A stretch of DNA of 64,000 bases from Chthonobacter rhizosphaerae (GTDB lineage: Bacteria > Pseudomonadota > Alphaproteobacteria > Rhizobiales > Pleomorphomonadaceae), in assembly GCF_013839525.1 (NCBI RefSeq), contig NZ_JACDIS010000010.1:97641-161640 (forward strand), given 5' to 3'. Position numbers and translations under genes: made by a program. Below are positions 24,473 to 34,206 of the stretch, piece by piece; within the stretch, counting starts at the first letter, position 1, and each line of letters opens with the position of its first letter. Below the pieces are notes generated by a model. That model was not told the origin of the DNA. It was given only the letters and a program-made list of their open reading frames with translations, and did not search any database.

Positions 24473-24772
24473 TCACCGCTTGAACTCCACCTCGATGAAG
24501 CTCATCGGCTCGGTCCCGCCGTTGACTACGTTGTGCTCCACACCCTCCGGCCGGGTGTAGGTGGCGCCCTTCGGCACCTCCACCCGGCGCTCGCCGCCGG
24601 CCTCCTCGATCAGGAAGGAGCAGTCGGTCATCGGGATGACGAGATACGCCATCCCGTGCCGGTGCCAGCCGGTGTCGGCGCCGGGTTCGAAGTCCCAGCG
24701 CGTCACCCGGCAGCGGTCGTCGTCCTGCAACACGGTGGCGACCGCAGGCGGCCGCGCTGTGAACCTCGACAT
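24473..24772 (-). CDS. Small cupin-domain protein
   Basis: A 99-aa single-domain cupin. Motif 1 is seen in GADTGWHRHGMAYLVIPMTD and motif 2 in YTRPEGVEHNVVNGG; the two His in HRH and one in EHNV are candidate metal ligands. It lies 22 bases after the mmsA start region (upstream gene in the transcript direction ends nearby) and may be part of the catabolic operon. No specific function can be named. Confidence 0.82.
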   Translation of the reverse strand: MSRFTARPPAVATVLQDDDRCRVTRWDFEPGADTGWHRHGMAYLVIPMTDCSFLIEEAGGERRVEVPKGATYTRPEGVEHNVVNGGTEPMSFIEVEFKR

Positions 24773-24794
24773 GGCCGCCCCCGCGCTCTTCGGG

Positions 24795-26288
<1,494 letters not shown>

Positions 26289-26333
26289 GGGTGTTTCCGT
26301 CCGTGGGTGTTTCGTCGTTGGTCGGCGCGTGGG

Positions 26334-26491
26334 GCTCCCCCTCTCCCCAACCCTCCCCCACGAGGGGGGAGGGGGCGCGTCGGCGCTCGGGTCAGAAGCG
26401 GTGCATCGCAGCCGGTCGTTATGGCGCTGGAACCGATCGGGACCCCCTCCCCCCTCGTGGGGGAGGGTCGGGGAGAGGGGGAACACCGCCG
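26334..26491. repeat. Large palindromic repeat between aminotransferase and mmsA
   Basis: The left arm CCCCCTCTCCCCAACCCTCC with ACGAGGGGGGAGGGGG is mirrored about 90 bases later by CCCCCTCCCCCCTCGTGGGG and GGGTCGGGGAGAGGGGG. The arms are near-perfect inverted copies, flanking a unique centre. Same family as 4198-4291 and 20391-20530. Confidence 0.75.
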
Positions 26492-26515
26492 ACGCCAGCC
26501 GTTTCCCCCTCCCCT

Positions 26516-27847
26516 TCACTTAAGCTTCGACAGCACCATCGCCAGCGTCGCCACGATCTCGTCAATCTGGTCCGTGGTGATGATCAGCGGGGGCGACAGG
26601 GCGATGATGTCGCCGGTGGTGCGGATGAGGACGCCCTCCTCGTAGGCGTCCAGGAAAGCCTGGAAGGCGCGCTTGGTGGGCTCGCCCGGGATGGGTTCCA
26701 GCTCGATCGCGCCGATCAGGCCGATGTTGCGCACGTCGATCACGTGCGGCATGCCGCGCAGCGTGTGGAGCGCGGTTTCCCAGTAGGACGCGAGGTCGGC
26801 GCCGCGGGTGAGGAGGCCCTCCTCCTCGTAGGTGTCGAGCGTCCCGAGGGCGGCCGCGCAGGCGACCGGGTGGGCGGAGTAGGTGTAGCCGTGGAAGAGC
26901 TCGATCAGGTGCTCCGGCCCGGTCATGAAGGTCTCGTAGATGTCCGACGAGACGAACACGCCGCCCATGGGGATGACGCCGTTGGAGATGCCCTTGGCGG
27001 TGACCACCATGTCCGGAACGACGTCGAAATACTCCACCGCGAACGGCGCGCCGAGGCGGCCGAAGCCGGTGATGACCTCGTCGAAGATCAGCAGGATGTC
27101 GTGCCTGGTGCAGATCTCGCGGATGCGCTTCAGGTAGCCCTTCGGCGGGATCAGCACGCCGGTGGAGCCGGCCACCGGCTCCACGATCACGGCCGCGATG
27201 GTGGACGGGTCGTGGAGGGCGACGAGCTTTTCAAGGTCGTCGGCGAACTCCACCCCGTGCTCCGGCTCGCCGCGCGAGAAGGCGTTGCGGGCAAGGTCGT
27301 GGGTGTGGCGGATGTGGTCGACGCCGTTCAGGAGCGTGCCGAAGAACTTGCGGTTGTTGGTGATGCCGCCGACCGAGATGCCGCCGAAGTTCACCCCGTG
27401 GTAGCCGCGCTCGCGGCCGATCAGGCGGAACTTCTGCCCCTTGCCCTTGGCCCGGTGGTAGGCGAGCGCGATCTTCAGCGCCGTCTCCACGCTCTCCGAG
27501 CCGGAGTTGGTGAAGAACACGTGGTCGAGAGGCTTCGGCAGGTAGTTGACGAGCCGGGCGGCGAGTTCGAACGCCTTCGGATGGCCCATCTGGAAGGCGG
27601 GCGCGTAGTCCATCTCGGCGATCTGCTTCTGCACCGCCTCGACGATCTTCGGCCGCGCATGGCCGGCGTTGCAGCACCACAGGCCCGCGGTGCCGTCCAG
27701 CACCTTGCGGCCGTCCGCCGTGGTGTAGTGCATGTCCTTGGCGCCCACGAACAGGCGCGGGTTCTTCTTGAACTGCCGGTTCGCCGTGAACGGCATCCAG
27801 AAGCTGTCGAGATTGTTGCCGCCGGGGGCGGGCGCGGGCGTGGACAT
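26516..27847 (-). CDS. Omega-amino acid--pyruvate aminotransferase (beta-alanine transaminase)
   Basis: A 443-aa class III PLP aminotransferase. Key features are [14 protein letters not shown] (PLP phosphate site), [13 protein letters not shown] (Asp to the pyridine N) and VTAKGISNG (Lys forming the Schiff base). Sequence wording ([30 protein letters not shown]) is that of beta-alanine:pyruvate transaminases. It would convert beta-alanine to malonate semialdehyde for MmsA. The ATG at 27847 gives family length. It is divergent from the XRE-cupin regulator across a region with several TGTTCAG half-sites. Confidence 0.93.
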   Translation of the reverse strand: MSTPAPAPGGNNLDSFWMPFTANRQFKKNPRLFVGAKDMHYTTADGRKVLDGTAGLWCCNAGHARPKIVEAVQKQIAEMDYAPAFQMGHPKAFELAARLVNYLPKPLDHVFFTNSGSESVETALKIALAYHRAKGKGQKFRLIGRERGYHGVNFGGISVGGITNNRKFFGTLLNGVDHIRHTHDLARNAFSRGEPEHGVEFADDLEKLVALHDPSTIAAVIVEPVAGSTGVLIPPKGYLKRIREICTRHDILLIFDEVITGFGRLGAPFAVEYFDVVPDMVVTAKGISNGVIPMGGVFVSSDIYETFMTGPEHLIELFHGYTYSAHPVACAAALGTLDTYEEEGLLTRGADLASYWETALHTLRGMPHVIDVRNIGLIGAIELEPIPGEPTKRAFQAFLDAYEEGVLIRTTGDIIALSPPLIITTDQIDEIVATLAMVLSKLK

Positions 27848-27920
27848 GAAGGTGCGATCCCTGTGCTCGAAGAGCCTTGAAAGCCGTGTCGGCGAGCACT
27901 TTATCGACATCCAAGGATAG

Positions 27921-28007
27921 TGAACAAGGCGATATGTTCCGTCGACTGTTCAGCCGGTTTTTCTTGCCTTTTTGCCTCCGGTGTTCAGAATCCCGAACAT
28001 CTGAACA
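27921..28007. promoter_or_regulatory. Cluster of TGTTCAG half-sites in the aminotransferase/XRE divergent region
   Basis: GAACA (27922-27926) with TGTTC (27935-27939), a single TGTTCAG (27947-27953), and a perfect 7-bp inverted repeat TGTTCAG (27982-27988) with CTGAACA (28001-28007). The sites lie between the aminotransferase gene and the XRE-cupin regulator and are the best candidate operators for that regulator. Confidence 0.65.
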
Positions 28008-28026
28008 GGGCGCGGGGGAGTGGCCC

Positions 28027-28566
28027 ATGGATGTCGGCGGTCGTTTGAGGGCGGTGCGCGAGGCGCGGGGCCTGTCGCAGCGGCAGCTGGCCCGAATGGC
28101 GGGCATTTCCAACGCCACCATCAGCCAGATCGAATCGAACGCCATCAACCCGTCCGTCGGGGCGTTGAAGCGCATCCTGGACGCCCTGCCGATGCCGCTC
28201 GCGGACTTCTTCGCCACCACGGACGCGCCCGCGAAGGTGTTCTACCGGGCCGGCGAGTTGACCGAGATCGGCCGAGGCGGCGTCTCCTACCGGCAGGTCG
28301 GCACGGATCTCACCGGCAAGGCCCTGCAGATCCTCACCGAGCGCTATCAGCCCGGCGCCGATTCCGGCCGGATCCCGCTGAAGCACCAGGGCGAGGAGGC
28401 CGGCGTCATCATCCGCGGCCAGCTGGAGGTGACCGTCGGCGACCAGCGCGCGGTGCTGGGGCCGGGCGACGCCTACTATTTCTCAAGCTCCGAGCCCCAT
28501 CGTTTCCGCAACGTCGGGCCGGAGCCGTGCGAACTCGTCAGCGTGTGCACGCCGCCGTCCTTCTGA
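28027..28566 (+). CDS. XRE-cupin transcriptional regulator
   Basis: A 179-aa regulator of the PuuR-like class. Residues 1-60 form the helix-turn-helix (LSQRQLARMAGISNATISQIE), and residues about 100-178 a cupin sensor domain (KHQGEEAGVIIRGQLEV, YFSSSEPHRF). Such proteins often control amine and omega-amino acid catabolism, and this one is divergent from the omega-amino acid aminotransferase. The ATG at 28027 begins the conserved HTH directly; an open frame upstream is not similar to anything. Confidence 0.9.
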   Translation: MDVGGRLRAVREARGLSQRQLARMAGISNATISQIESNAINPSVGALKRILDALPMPLADFFATTDAPAKVFYRAGELTEIGRGGVSYRQVGTDLTGKALQILTERYQPGADSGRIPLKHQGEEAGVIIRGQLEVTVGDQRAVLGPGDAYYFSSSEPHRFRNVGPEPCELVSVCTPPSF

Positions 28567-28635
28567 CCGCCCGCCCCTCGACGGAGGCCGCGCAAGGGCA
28601 TACAAAAACGAACGATAGGGCGCCGGACTTCACGC

Positions 28636-29283
28636 ATGGATGATTTCAATCTTGCCCGGGCGCGCGCCTCCAAGAAGCGCACGCGCATCCAGGCCGAGAA
28701 CGAGGAAAAGATCCTCGACGCGGCCCTCGACGCGTTTTCCACCTACGGCTTCCGAGGCGCGACGGTGGACCAGATCGCCGAGCGGGCCGGCATGTCGAAG
28801 CCCAACCTGCTCTACTACTTCCGCCGCAAGCAGGACCTCTACACCGCCGTGCTCCAGCGCACGCTGGACATGTGGCTGACGCCCCTCGGCGAGATGAACG
28901 CGGACGGCGACCCGGCGGAGGAGATCGGCCGCTACATCCGCCAGAAGCTGCAGCAGTCGCGCGACCACCCGCAGGAGAGCCGCCTCTTCATCGGCGAGAT
29001 CATGCAGGGCGCACCGATGATCGCGACGGTGCTGAAGACCGAGCTGAAGGACATCGTGGAGGAGAAGGCCGGCGTGATCCGCGGCTGGGTGAAGGCCGGC
29101 AAGCTGGCGCCGATCGACCCGGTGCACCTCATCTTCATGATCTGGGCGACGACCCAGCACTACGCCGACTTCGACGCCCAGGTGAGCGCGCTGCTCGGAA
29201 AGGGCGTGGAAGACGAGAGCGTGTTCAGGGACGCCGTGGAGACGGTCACGGGCGTGCTGCTGCGGGGCATCCTGCCGCGGTGA
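28636..29283 (+). CDS. TetR-family regulator, RutR-like (pyrimidine-responsive)
   Basis: A 215-aa TetR-type regulator. The DNA-binding domain (ILDAALDAFSTYGFRGATVDQIAERAG, in two parts; then MSKPNLLYYFRRKQDLY) and the C-terminal segment MIWATTQHYADFDAQV correspond to RutR, which senses uracil and thymine in Escherichia coli. Its location between the aminotransferase and preA/preT genes fits. The RutR-like box at 22080 is its probable target. The symbol is withheld because the assignment is by motif and context only. Confidence 0.88.
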   Translation: MDDFNLARARASKKRTRIQAENEEKILDAALDAFSTYGFRGATVDQIAERAGMSKPNLLYYFRRKQDLYTAVLQRTLDMWLTPLGEMNADGDPAEEIGRYIRQKLQQSRDHPQESRLFIGEIMQGAPMIATVLKTELKDIVEEKAGVIRGWVKAGKLAPIDPVHLIFMIWATTQHYADFDAQVSALLGKGVEDESVFRDAVETVTGVLLRGILPR

Positions 29284-29318
29284 TCCGGCCCTCCTCGCGC
29301 CGGCCCGTTTTCGCGCCC

Positions 29319-29674
29319 GTCATGGTCCGCGAAGGCGGACCAACGACGCCTTTCCGAGCGCTGCGCGCCCGTCCGTCGGTGCCCCCGACCGTCATGGTCC
29401 GCGAAGGCGGACCACCAACGCATTTGACAGGACGTTGCGTCATCCAATGCGTGGGTGGTCCGGATGAACCGGACCATGACGGCTTTGGTGGCCGCCGGCC
29501 CTCATGTCCAGCTTGGACCTGCGCATCCGTGAATCCACCCGTGTGCCCGTCCGCTGGCTCGCGCGCCTACCCGCTCGCGCGCGTCATGGTCCGCGAAGGC
29601 GGACCAGCCACGCATATGACAGGACGTTGCGCCATTCAAAGCGTGGGTGGTCCGGATGAACCGGACCATGACGG
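29319..29674. repeat. REP-like palindromic repeats, two full 92-bp copies and one half copy
   Basis: A half copy lies at 29319-29343, and full copies at 29391-29482 and 29583-29674. Each full copy starts GTCATGGTCCGCGAAGGCGG and ends with TGGTCCGGATGAACCGGACC plus ATGAC. Each end is a hairpin by itself, and the two ends pair with each other. Copies differ at a few positions. The 408-base gap between rutR-like and AAA ATPase genes (29284-29691) is otherwise featureless. Confidence 0.85.
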
Positions 29675-29691
29675 CGGTGCTGCCGCGGGGG

Positions 29692-30492
29692 TCACTCCGG
29701 CTCCGGGCTGTCGGCGACCGAAAAGATCTCGCCGAGCACGCGTTCCGGATCGGCAAGGAACCGCCGCGTCACGCGGACGTGTTCCGTCTCGCCCCATTCC
29801 ACCCGCTCCAGTCCGTCCGGGCCGATCCGGTAGATCCAGGCGTCGGGATAGGCCATCAGGATCGGCGAATGGGTGGCGATGACGAATTGGGAGCGAGCCT
29901 CGACAAGCTCCTTCATGCGGACAAGCATGGCGAGCTGACGCGTCGGCGACAGCGCGGCCTCCGGTTCGTCCAGCACGTAGAAGCCGTTGCCGCGGAAGCG
30001 GTTCTCGATCAGCGCCATGAAGGACTCGCCGTGCGACTGCTCGTGCAGCGAGCGGGACGAATAGCCGGGCATGATCCGAGCGCCCGGGCCGGGTTCCTGG
30101 TCCAGCTGCTCGATCGACGTGGCGAGGTTGAAATAGCTTTCCGCCCGCAGGAAGAAGCTGTCGCGCGGGCGACGCGGCCCGCGGACAAGACGTAGCGCCT
30201 TGTGCAGACCGGAGTGGGATGCTCGGGTCGAGAAGGTAAAGTTGCGCGAGCCGCCCTCGGGATTGAGGCCGGCCGCGACCGCGATCGCCTCCACCAAGGT
30301 GGACTTTCCCGATCCGTTCTCCCCGACGACGAAAGTAACCTTCGGGTGGAGTTGCAGGCTCTCCAAATGCGCGATGGCCGGCAGCGTGAAGGGAAAGCGG
30401 CCCGGCTGGGCGCGGCCCGGGGGTATCTCCACCCGGACGACATAGTGCTTGCAGTCGACAATCCGAACACGCCTGGCCTCGTCAGCGCTCAT
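29692..30492 (-). CDS. AAA-family ATPase (ABC-type, SMC-like head)
   Basis: A 266-aa stand-alone ATPase. Walker A is GENGSGKST (about residues 55-63), Walker B is YVLDEPEAALSP and the switch region FVIATHSPILMAYPDA. The class (COG3910-like predicted ATPases) has no membrane subunit and an unknown role. The ATG at 30492 overlaps the TGA of a short upstream frame (ATGA). It interrupts the pyrimidine genes between rutR-like and preA, without an obvious link to them. Confidence 0.87.
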   Translation of the reverse strand: MSADEARRVRIVDCKHYVVRVEIPPGRAQPGRFPFTLPAIAHLESLQLHPKVTFVVGENGSGKSTLVEAIAVAAGLNPEGGSRNFTFSTRASHSGLHKALRLVRGPRRPRDSFFLRAESYFNLATSIEQLDQEPGPGARIMPGYSSRSLHEQSHGESFMALIENRFRGNGFYVLDEPEAALSPTRQLAMLVRMKELVEARSQFVIATHSPILMAYPDAWIYRIGPDGLERVEWGETEHVRVTRRFLADPERVLGEIFSVADSPEPE

Positions 30493-30631
30493 TTCTGTTC
30501 CGCACACGGTTTCATCGGATGGAGCCCGATGTCCTCGTCAGCATACCAGAGCACGAGACCAATCCTCGCTTCCAGGAATCCCACCTCGGCCGCCGGAGCG
30601 TGAAAAGACCAAGTCGATGCGTCGCGGTCGT
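30489..30631 (-). pseudogene. Short coding-like frame without a start codon, overlapping the ATPase start
   Basis: An open frame of about 45 codons ending ...HPMKPCAEQK, whose TGA overlaps the ATPase ATG by four bases. The residues (WSFHAPAAEVGFLEARIG, LVLWYADEDIGLHP) look like real protein. But no ATG, GTG or TTG is available at its upstream end before the preA stop region; only an internal GTG at 30554 would give a 21-residue peptide. It may be the remnant of a gene once coupled to the ATPase. Not recognised. Confidence 0.35.
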
Positions 30632-30736
30632 CGTCCGGAACTCGGGTCGCGCCTGACGGCGGCGACGTCGTTGTCTCCGGACGACAGCAGATCCCGCGCC
30701 GGATCCGGATGCGGATTGGCGCTATCCCCCCCCGCC

Positions 30737-32050
30737 TCACTCCGCCGCCACTTTGTTCGCCGCCGCCGGGTTGTTCGGATGCGTCGTCCAGTTGGCGTAT
30801 TCGCGGTGGATCGGCCGGCCGGTGCGCGGGTCGACGCCCTCGGTGAGCTCCACCATGGTGATGCAATTGTCCACCGGGCAGACGTTGACGCAGAGGTTGC
30901 AGCCGACGCATTCGTCGTCCATCACCTCGAAGTGGCGCACGCCGTCCACCAGATGGGTGATCGCCTGGTGCGAGGTGTCCTCGCAGGCGATGTGGCAGCG
31001 GCCGCACTTGATGCAGAGGTCCTGGTCGATGCGCGCCTTGGTGACGTAGTTGAGGTTGAGATACTGCCAGTCGGTCACGTTCGGCACGGCGCGGCCGCGG
31101 AAGTCCTCGATCGACCGGAAGCCCTTCTGGTCCATGTAGGCGGAGAGGCCGTCGATCATCTCTTCGACAATCTTGAAGCCGTAGGTCATGGCCGCCGTGC
31201 AGACCTGGACGTTGCCGCAGCCGAGCGCGATGAACTCCGCCGCGTCCTTCCAGGTGGTGACGCCGCCGATGCCGGAGATGGGCAGGCCGGCCGTCGCCGC
31301 GTCGCGGGCGATCTCCGCCACCATGTTGAGGGCGATCGGCCGCACGGCCGGGCCGCACATGCCGCCGTGGCTGCCCTTGCCGTCGATGGTCGGCGTCGGG
31401 GCGAACAGGTCGAGGTCCACCGACATGATGGACGACACCGTGTTGATGAGCGACACCGCGTCCGCCCCGCCGGCCTTGGCGGCGCGGGCCGGGTAGCGGA
31501 TGTCGGTGATGTTGGGCGTCAGCTTCACGATCACCGGCATGCGGCTCGCCGCCTTGCACCACCGGGTGACCATCTCGATGTATTCGGGCACCTGGCCGAC
31601 CGACGAGCCCATGCCGCGCTCCGACATGCCGTGCGGGCAGCCGAAGTTGAGCTCGATGCCGTCGCAGCCGGTCTCCTCCACGCGCTTGACGATGGCGGTC
31701 CAGTTCCGCTCCTCGCACGGCACCATCAGCGAGACGACCATCGCCCGGTCGGGGAAGGCCTTCTTCACCTCGGCGATCTCGCGGAGGTTCACCTCCAGCG
31801 GCCGGTCGGTGATGAGTTCGATGTTGTTGAGGGCGATCAGCCGGCGGTCGTTGGAGTGGACGGCGCCATAGCGCGGGCCGTTCACGTTCACGATCTCCGG
31901 ATCCTCGCCCAGCGTCTTCCAGACGACGCCGCCCCAGCCCGCCTTGAAGGCGCGCTCCACGTTGTACTTCTTGTCGGTCGGCGGCGCGGAGGCGAGCCAG
32001 AACGGGTTCGGCGACTTGATGCCGATGAAGTCGGTGCGAAGGTCAGCCAT
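30737..32050 (-). CDS. preA: NAD-dependent dihydropyrimidine dehydrogenase subunit PreA
   Basis: A 437-aa protein. Residues 1-320 form an FMN-binding dihydroorotate-dehydrogenase-like barrel, with the active-site loop ELNFGCPHGMSERGMG. The C-terminus carries two 4Fe-4S motifs: CIKCGRCHIAC and CVGCNLCVNVCPVDNC. With PreT it reduces uracil and thymine to their 5,6-dihydro forms using NADH. It lies 204 bases downstream of preT, separated by a palindromic repeat. Confidence 0.96.
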   Translation of the reverse strand: MADLRTDFIGIKSPNPFWLASAPPTDKKYNVERAFKAGWGGVVWKTLGEDPEIVNVNGPRYGAVHSNDRRLIALNNIELITDRPLEVNLREIAEVKKAFPDRAMVVSLMVPCEERNWTAIVKRVEETGCDGIELNFGCPHGMSERGMGSSVGQVPEYIEMVTRWCKAASRMPVIVKLTPNITDIRYPARAAKAGGADAVSLINTVSSIMSVDLDLFAPTPTIDGKGSHGGMCGPAVRPIALNMVAEIARDAATAGLPISGIGGVTTWKDAAEFIALGCGNVQVCTAAMTYGFKIVEEMIDGLSAYMDQKGFRSIEDFRGRAVPNVTDWQYLNLNYVTKARIDQDLCIKCGRCHIACEDTSHQAITHLVDGVRHFEVMDDECVGCNLCVNVCPVDNCITMVELTEGVDPRTGRPIHREYANWTTHPNNPAAANKVAAE

Positions 32051-32091
32051 GGTGGTCGGTCCTGGAGAAAGAGGTCGAGGTCGGCTGCTGG

Positions 32092-32234
32092 AGATCCTTC
32101 CCCTCAGGGGAAGGTGCTGAGCGGAGCGAAGCGGAAGGGGTTGTCTTTTTTCTTGTCCTCGAGCCAGCTCGCCGGTCTGGAAAGACGACCCCTTCCGGCC
32201 CCTTCGGGGGGCCACCTTCCCCTGAGGGGAAGGA
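32092..32234. repeat. Palindromic repeat between preT and preA
   Basis: ATCCTTCCCCTCAGGGGAAG (32093-32112) is mirrored by CTTCCCCTGAGGGGAAGGAT near 32215-32234. Each end is a hairpin, and the two ends are inverted copies. The inner part also folds (GAAGGGGTTGTCTTTT with AAAGACGACCCCTTC). A similar CCTTCCCTTCAGGGG segment is seen at about 35397. A BIME-like element within the operon. Confidence 0.75.
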
Positions 32235-32254
32235 TGTTCGCGTCGCGGCTCTCT

Positions 32255-33634
32255 TCACCCCATCAGCGCGGCGTGGATGGAGCGGGCGGCGATCTTGCCG
32301 TGTTCGACGGCCTGGACGGTGAGGTCCTCGCCGCCGAGCACGCAATCGCCGCCGGCCCAAACCTTGGGCAACGACGTGCGGCCGTCCGCGTCGACCACAA
32401 TGCGGCCCTTGTCGAGGGCCACCGCCTCGGCGGTCTCGCCCGCCACGGGGCCGGGCACGAAGACCTGCCCGATGGCCTTCATCACCTGGTCCGCCGGGAT
32501 CAGGACGCGCTCGCCGGTGCCTTCCAGCTTGCCGGAGAGGCCCATGCGGGTGCGCTCGAACTCCACGCCCGTGACGACGCCGTTGGCGCCGTGGAGCGCG
32601 ACCGGAGCCGCGAAAGTGACGAGCTTCACGCCGTTCACCTGCGCCACCTCCTGCTCGTAGGTGGAGGCGTTCATGCTCTCCTGGCCGCGGCGGTAGACCA
32701 TGGTGACCTCCTCGGCGCCGAGCTTCCTCGCCTGCACGGCGGCGTCCACCGCCGTCATGCCGCCGCCGATGACGACCACGCGCCGGCCGACCGGCACCAT
32801 GGCCTTGTCCGGCGCCTGGCGGAGCGTCTCGATCCACGACACGGCGTCCTCCACGCCGAGCATCCCCTCGCCTTCCAGGCCGAGCGCGTTCACCGCCTGC
32901 AGGCCGAGGCCTAGAAACACGGCGTCGTAGGAGCGGCGGAGGTCGCCGAGGCGGATGTCGCGGCCGAGCGCCTTGCCGGTCTCCAGCGTGACGCCGCCGA
33001 TGGAGAGGACGAAGTCCACCTCCTTCTGGGCGAAGTCGTTCACGGTCTTGTAGCTGGCAATGCCGTGCTCGTTGAGGCCGCCGGCCTTCGGACGCGCCTC
33101 GAAGACCGTCACGTCGTGGCCTTCGGCGGCCAGCGCGTGGGCGGCGGCGAGGCCCGCCGGGCCGGCGCCGACCACCGCCACGGTCTTGCCGGTCGGGGCC
33201 TTGCGGGCGCCGTAGCCGTCATGGCTCTCCATGTAGTGGTCGGTGGCGTAGCGCTGGAGGAGGCCGATGCGGACCGGCTGGTCCTCGGCCGTGTTGCGCA
33301 CGCAGGCCTCCTCGCAGAGCGTCTCCGTCGGGCAGACCCGGGCGCACATGCCACCGAGGATGTTGGCCGAGAAGATGGTCTCCGCCGCCCCGTCCACGTT
33401 GCCGGTGCCGATCTTGCGGATGAACATCGGGATGTCGATCGACGTGGGGCAGGCCTTCTGGCACGGCGGGTCGTAGCAGAAATAGCAGCGGTCGCTCTCC
33501 ACCACGGCCTCGTGGCGGGAGAGCGGGTCGTGCATGTCGGCGAAATTCTTCGCATACTGGTCGGGCGACAGCCGACCGGCGGCGACGTCGGTGCCGGCCG
33601 GAACGGCGGCCAGCGCGTCGAGGACGGATGACAT
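32255..33634 (-). CDS. preT: NAD-dependent dihydropyrimidine dehydrogenase subunit PreT
   Basis: A 459-aa flavoprotein related to the small subunit of glutamate synthase. The N-terminal Fe-S region has CYFCYDPPCQKACPTSID and CARVCPTETLCEEAC. FAD-binding VAVVGAGPAGLAAA and NAD-binding VVVIGGGMTAVDAA follow. It passes electrons from NADH to PreA. The ATG at 33634 has GGAGGA at 7 bases; a GTG three codons earlier lies too close to that site. Confidence 0.95.
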   Translation of the reverse strand: MSSVLDALAAVPAGTDVAAGRLSPDQYAKNFADMHDPLSRHEAVVESDRCYFCYDPPCQKACPTSIDIPMFIRKIGTGNVDGAAETIFSANILGGMCARVCPTETLCEEACVRNTAEDQPVRIGLLQRYATDHYMESHDGYGARKAPTGKTVAVVGAGPAGLAAAHALAAEGHDVTVFEARPKAGGLNEHGIASYKTVNDFAQKEVDFVLSIGGVTLETGKALGRDIRLGDLRRSYDAVFLGLGLQAVNALGLEGEGMLGVEDAVSWIETLRQAPDKAMVPVGRRVVVIGGGMTAVDAAVQARKLGAEEVTMVYRRGQESMNASTYEQEVAQVNGVKLVTFAAPVALHGANGVVTGVEFERTRMGLSGKLEGTGERVLIPADQVMKAIGQVFVPGPVAGETAEAVALDKGRIVVDADGRTSLPKVWAGGDCVLGGEDLTVQAVEHGKIAARSIHAALMG

Positions 33635-34206
33635 CTGGTTCACTCCTCCGTTCGCCGGCTGGGCGGTTCGCCTGGCTGCCGGACGTCCGTGATCAGCGTT
33701 CGCATGCCGGGCGGCGACGACGGCCCGCCCGAAACCTCGGGCCGCCGTGACGACCGGCGGCCGCGACCCTCTGCGGCGGGTCTTCGCCCGCCTTCGTTGG
33801 GCCGGACGGTCGCGCCATCCGTGCCTTTCCTTGATCTTTCGGTAAAAATTTCCACCCGTCAAGCGGCGACCGACAGTCGTCGATGGTGCGGTGCGAAGGA
33901 TTGGACGCCGAGTGCTTTATTGTTGGTCGTCGGCAGCGCCCGCCGCCCAGACCACGCCAAGGTGAACCGGACGGATCGAGACGGCAAGACATTGTGACGA
34001 CTGGAGAAGTTTTGGCACGCAGAAAACCTGAATTGCTAATTCATGTTTTTACCTCGCGCAGCTGCCTTCTTTCCGTTCACCGATGCACAAACGTGCGCCG
34101 ACCGCCCGGTGGATGGCGCGCGCGCATGAGAAGGCCCCGCTTCCGTCCACCGGGCGCAGCGGCTAGGGTCGGCGGCGTTCGCGTATGGTCAAAGGCGTAT
34201 CCCATC
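33635..34206. other. Divergent intergenic region between preT and argE-like gene
   Basis: 572 bases. Near preT the sequence is GC-rich with a small hairpin (GGCGGGTCTTCGCCCGCC, about 33775-33793). From about 33830 on it becomes A+T-richer (GGTAAAAATTTCC; AGAAGTTTTGGCACG). It holds a perfect palindrome TGAATT-GCT-AATTCA at 34029-34043. Open frames here have no recognisable similarity. It must contain the promoters of preTA and of the argE-like gene. Confidence 0.55.
34029..34043. promoter_or_regulatory. A+T-rich perfect palindrome upstream of argE-like gene
   Basis: TGAATT (34029-34034) and AATTCA (34038-34043) around GCT, in an A+T-rich patch between two divergent genes. A candidate regulator-binding site; the protein is unknown. 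Confidence 0.45.

Noticed and set aside
24473..24772. The cupin protein as a known enzyme of pyrimidine breakdown
   Set aside because: The sequence shows only a generic cupin fold; nothing ties it to a specific reaction.
29319..29674. Possible CRISPR array
   Set aside because: Only two full repeats, 92 bp long and about 100 bp apart, with nested palindromes. This is not CRISPR geometry and no cas gene is present.
29160..29756. Minus-strand open frames encoding two near-identical peptides (MVRFIRTTHAL...)
   Set aside because: They fall on the two 92-bp palindromic repeats, and the likeness comes from the DNA repeat. No ribosome site or domain supports them.
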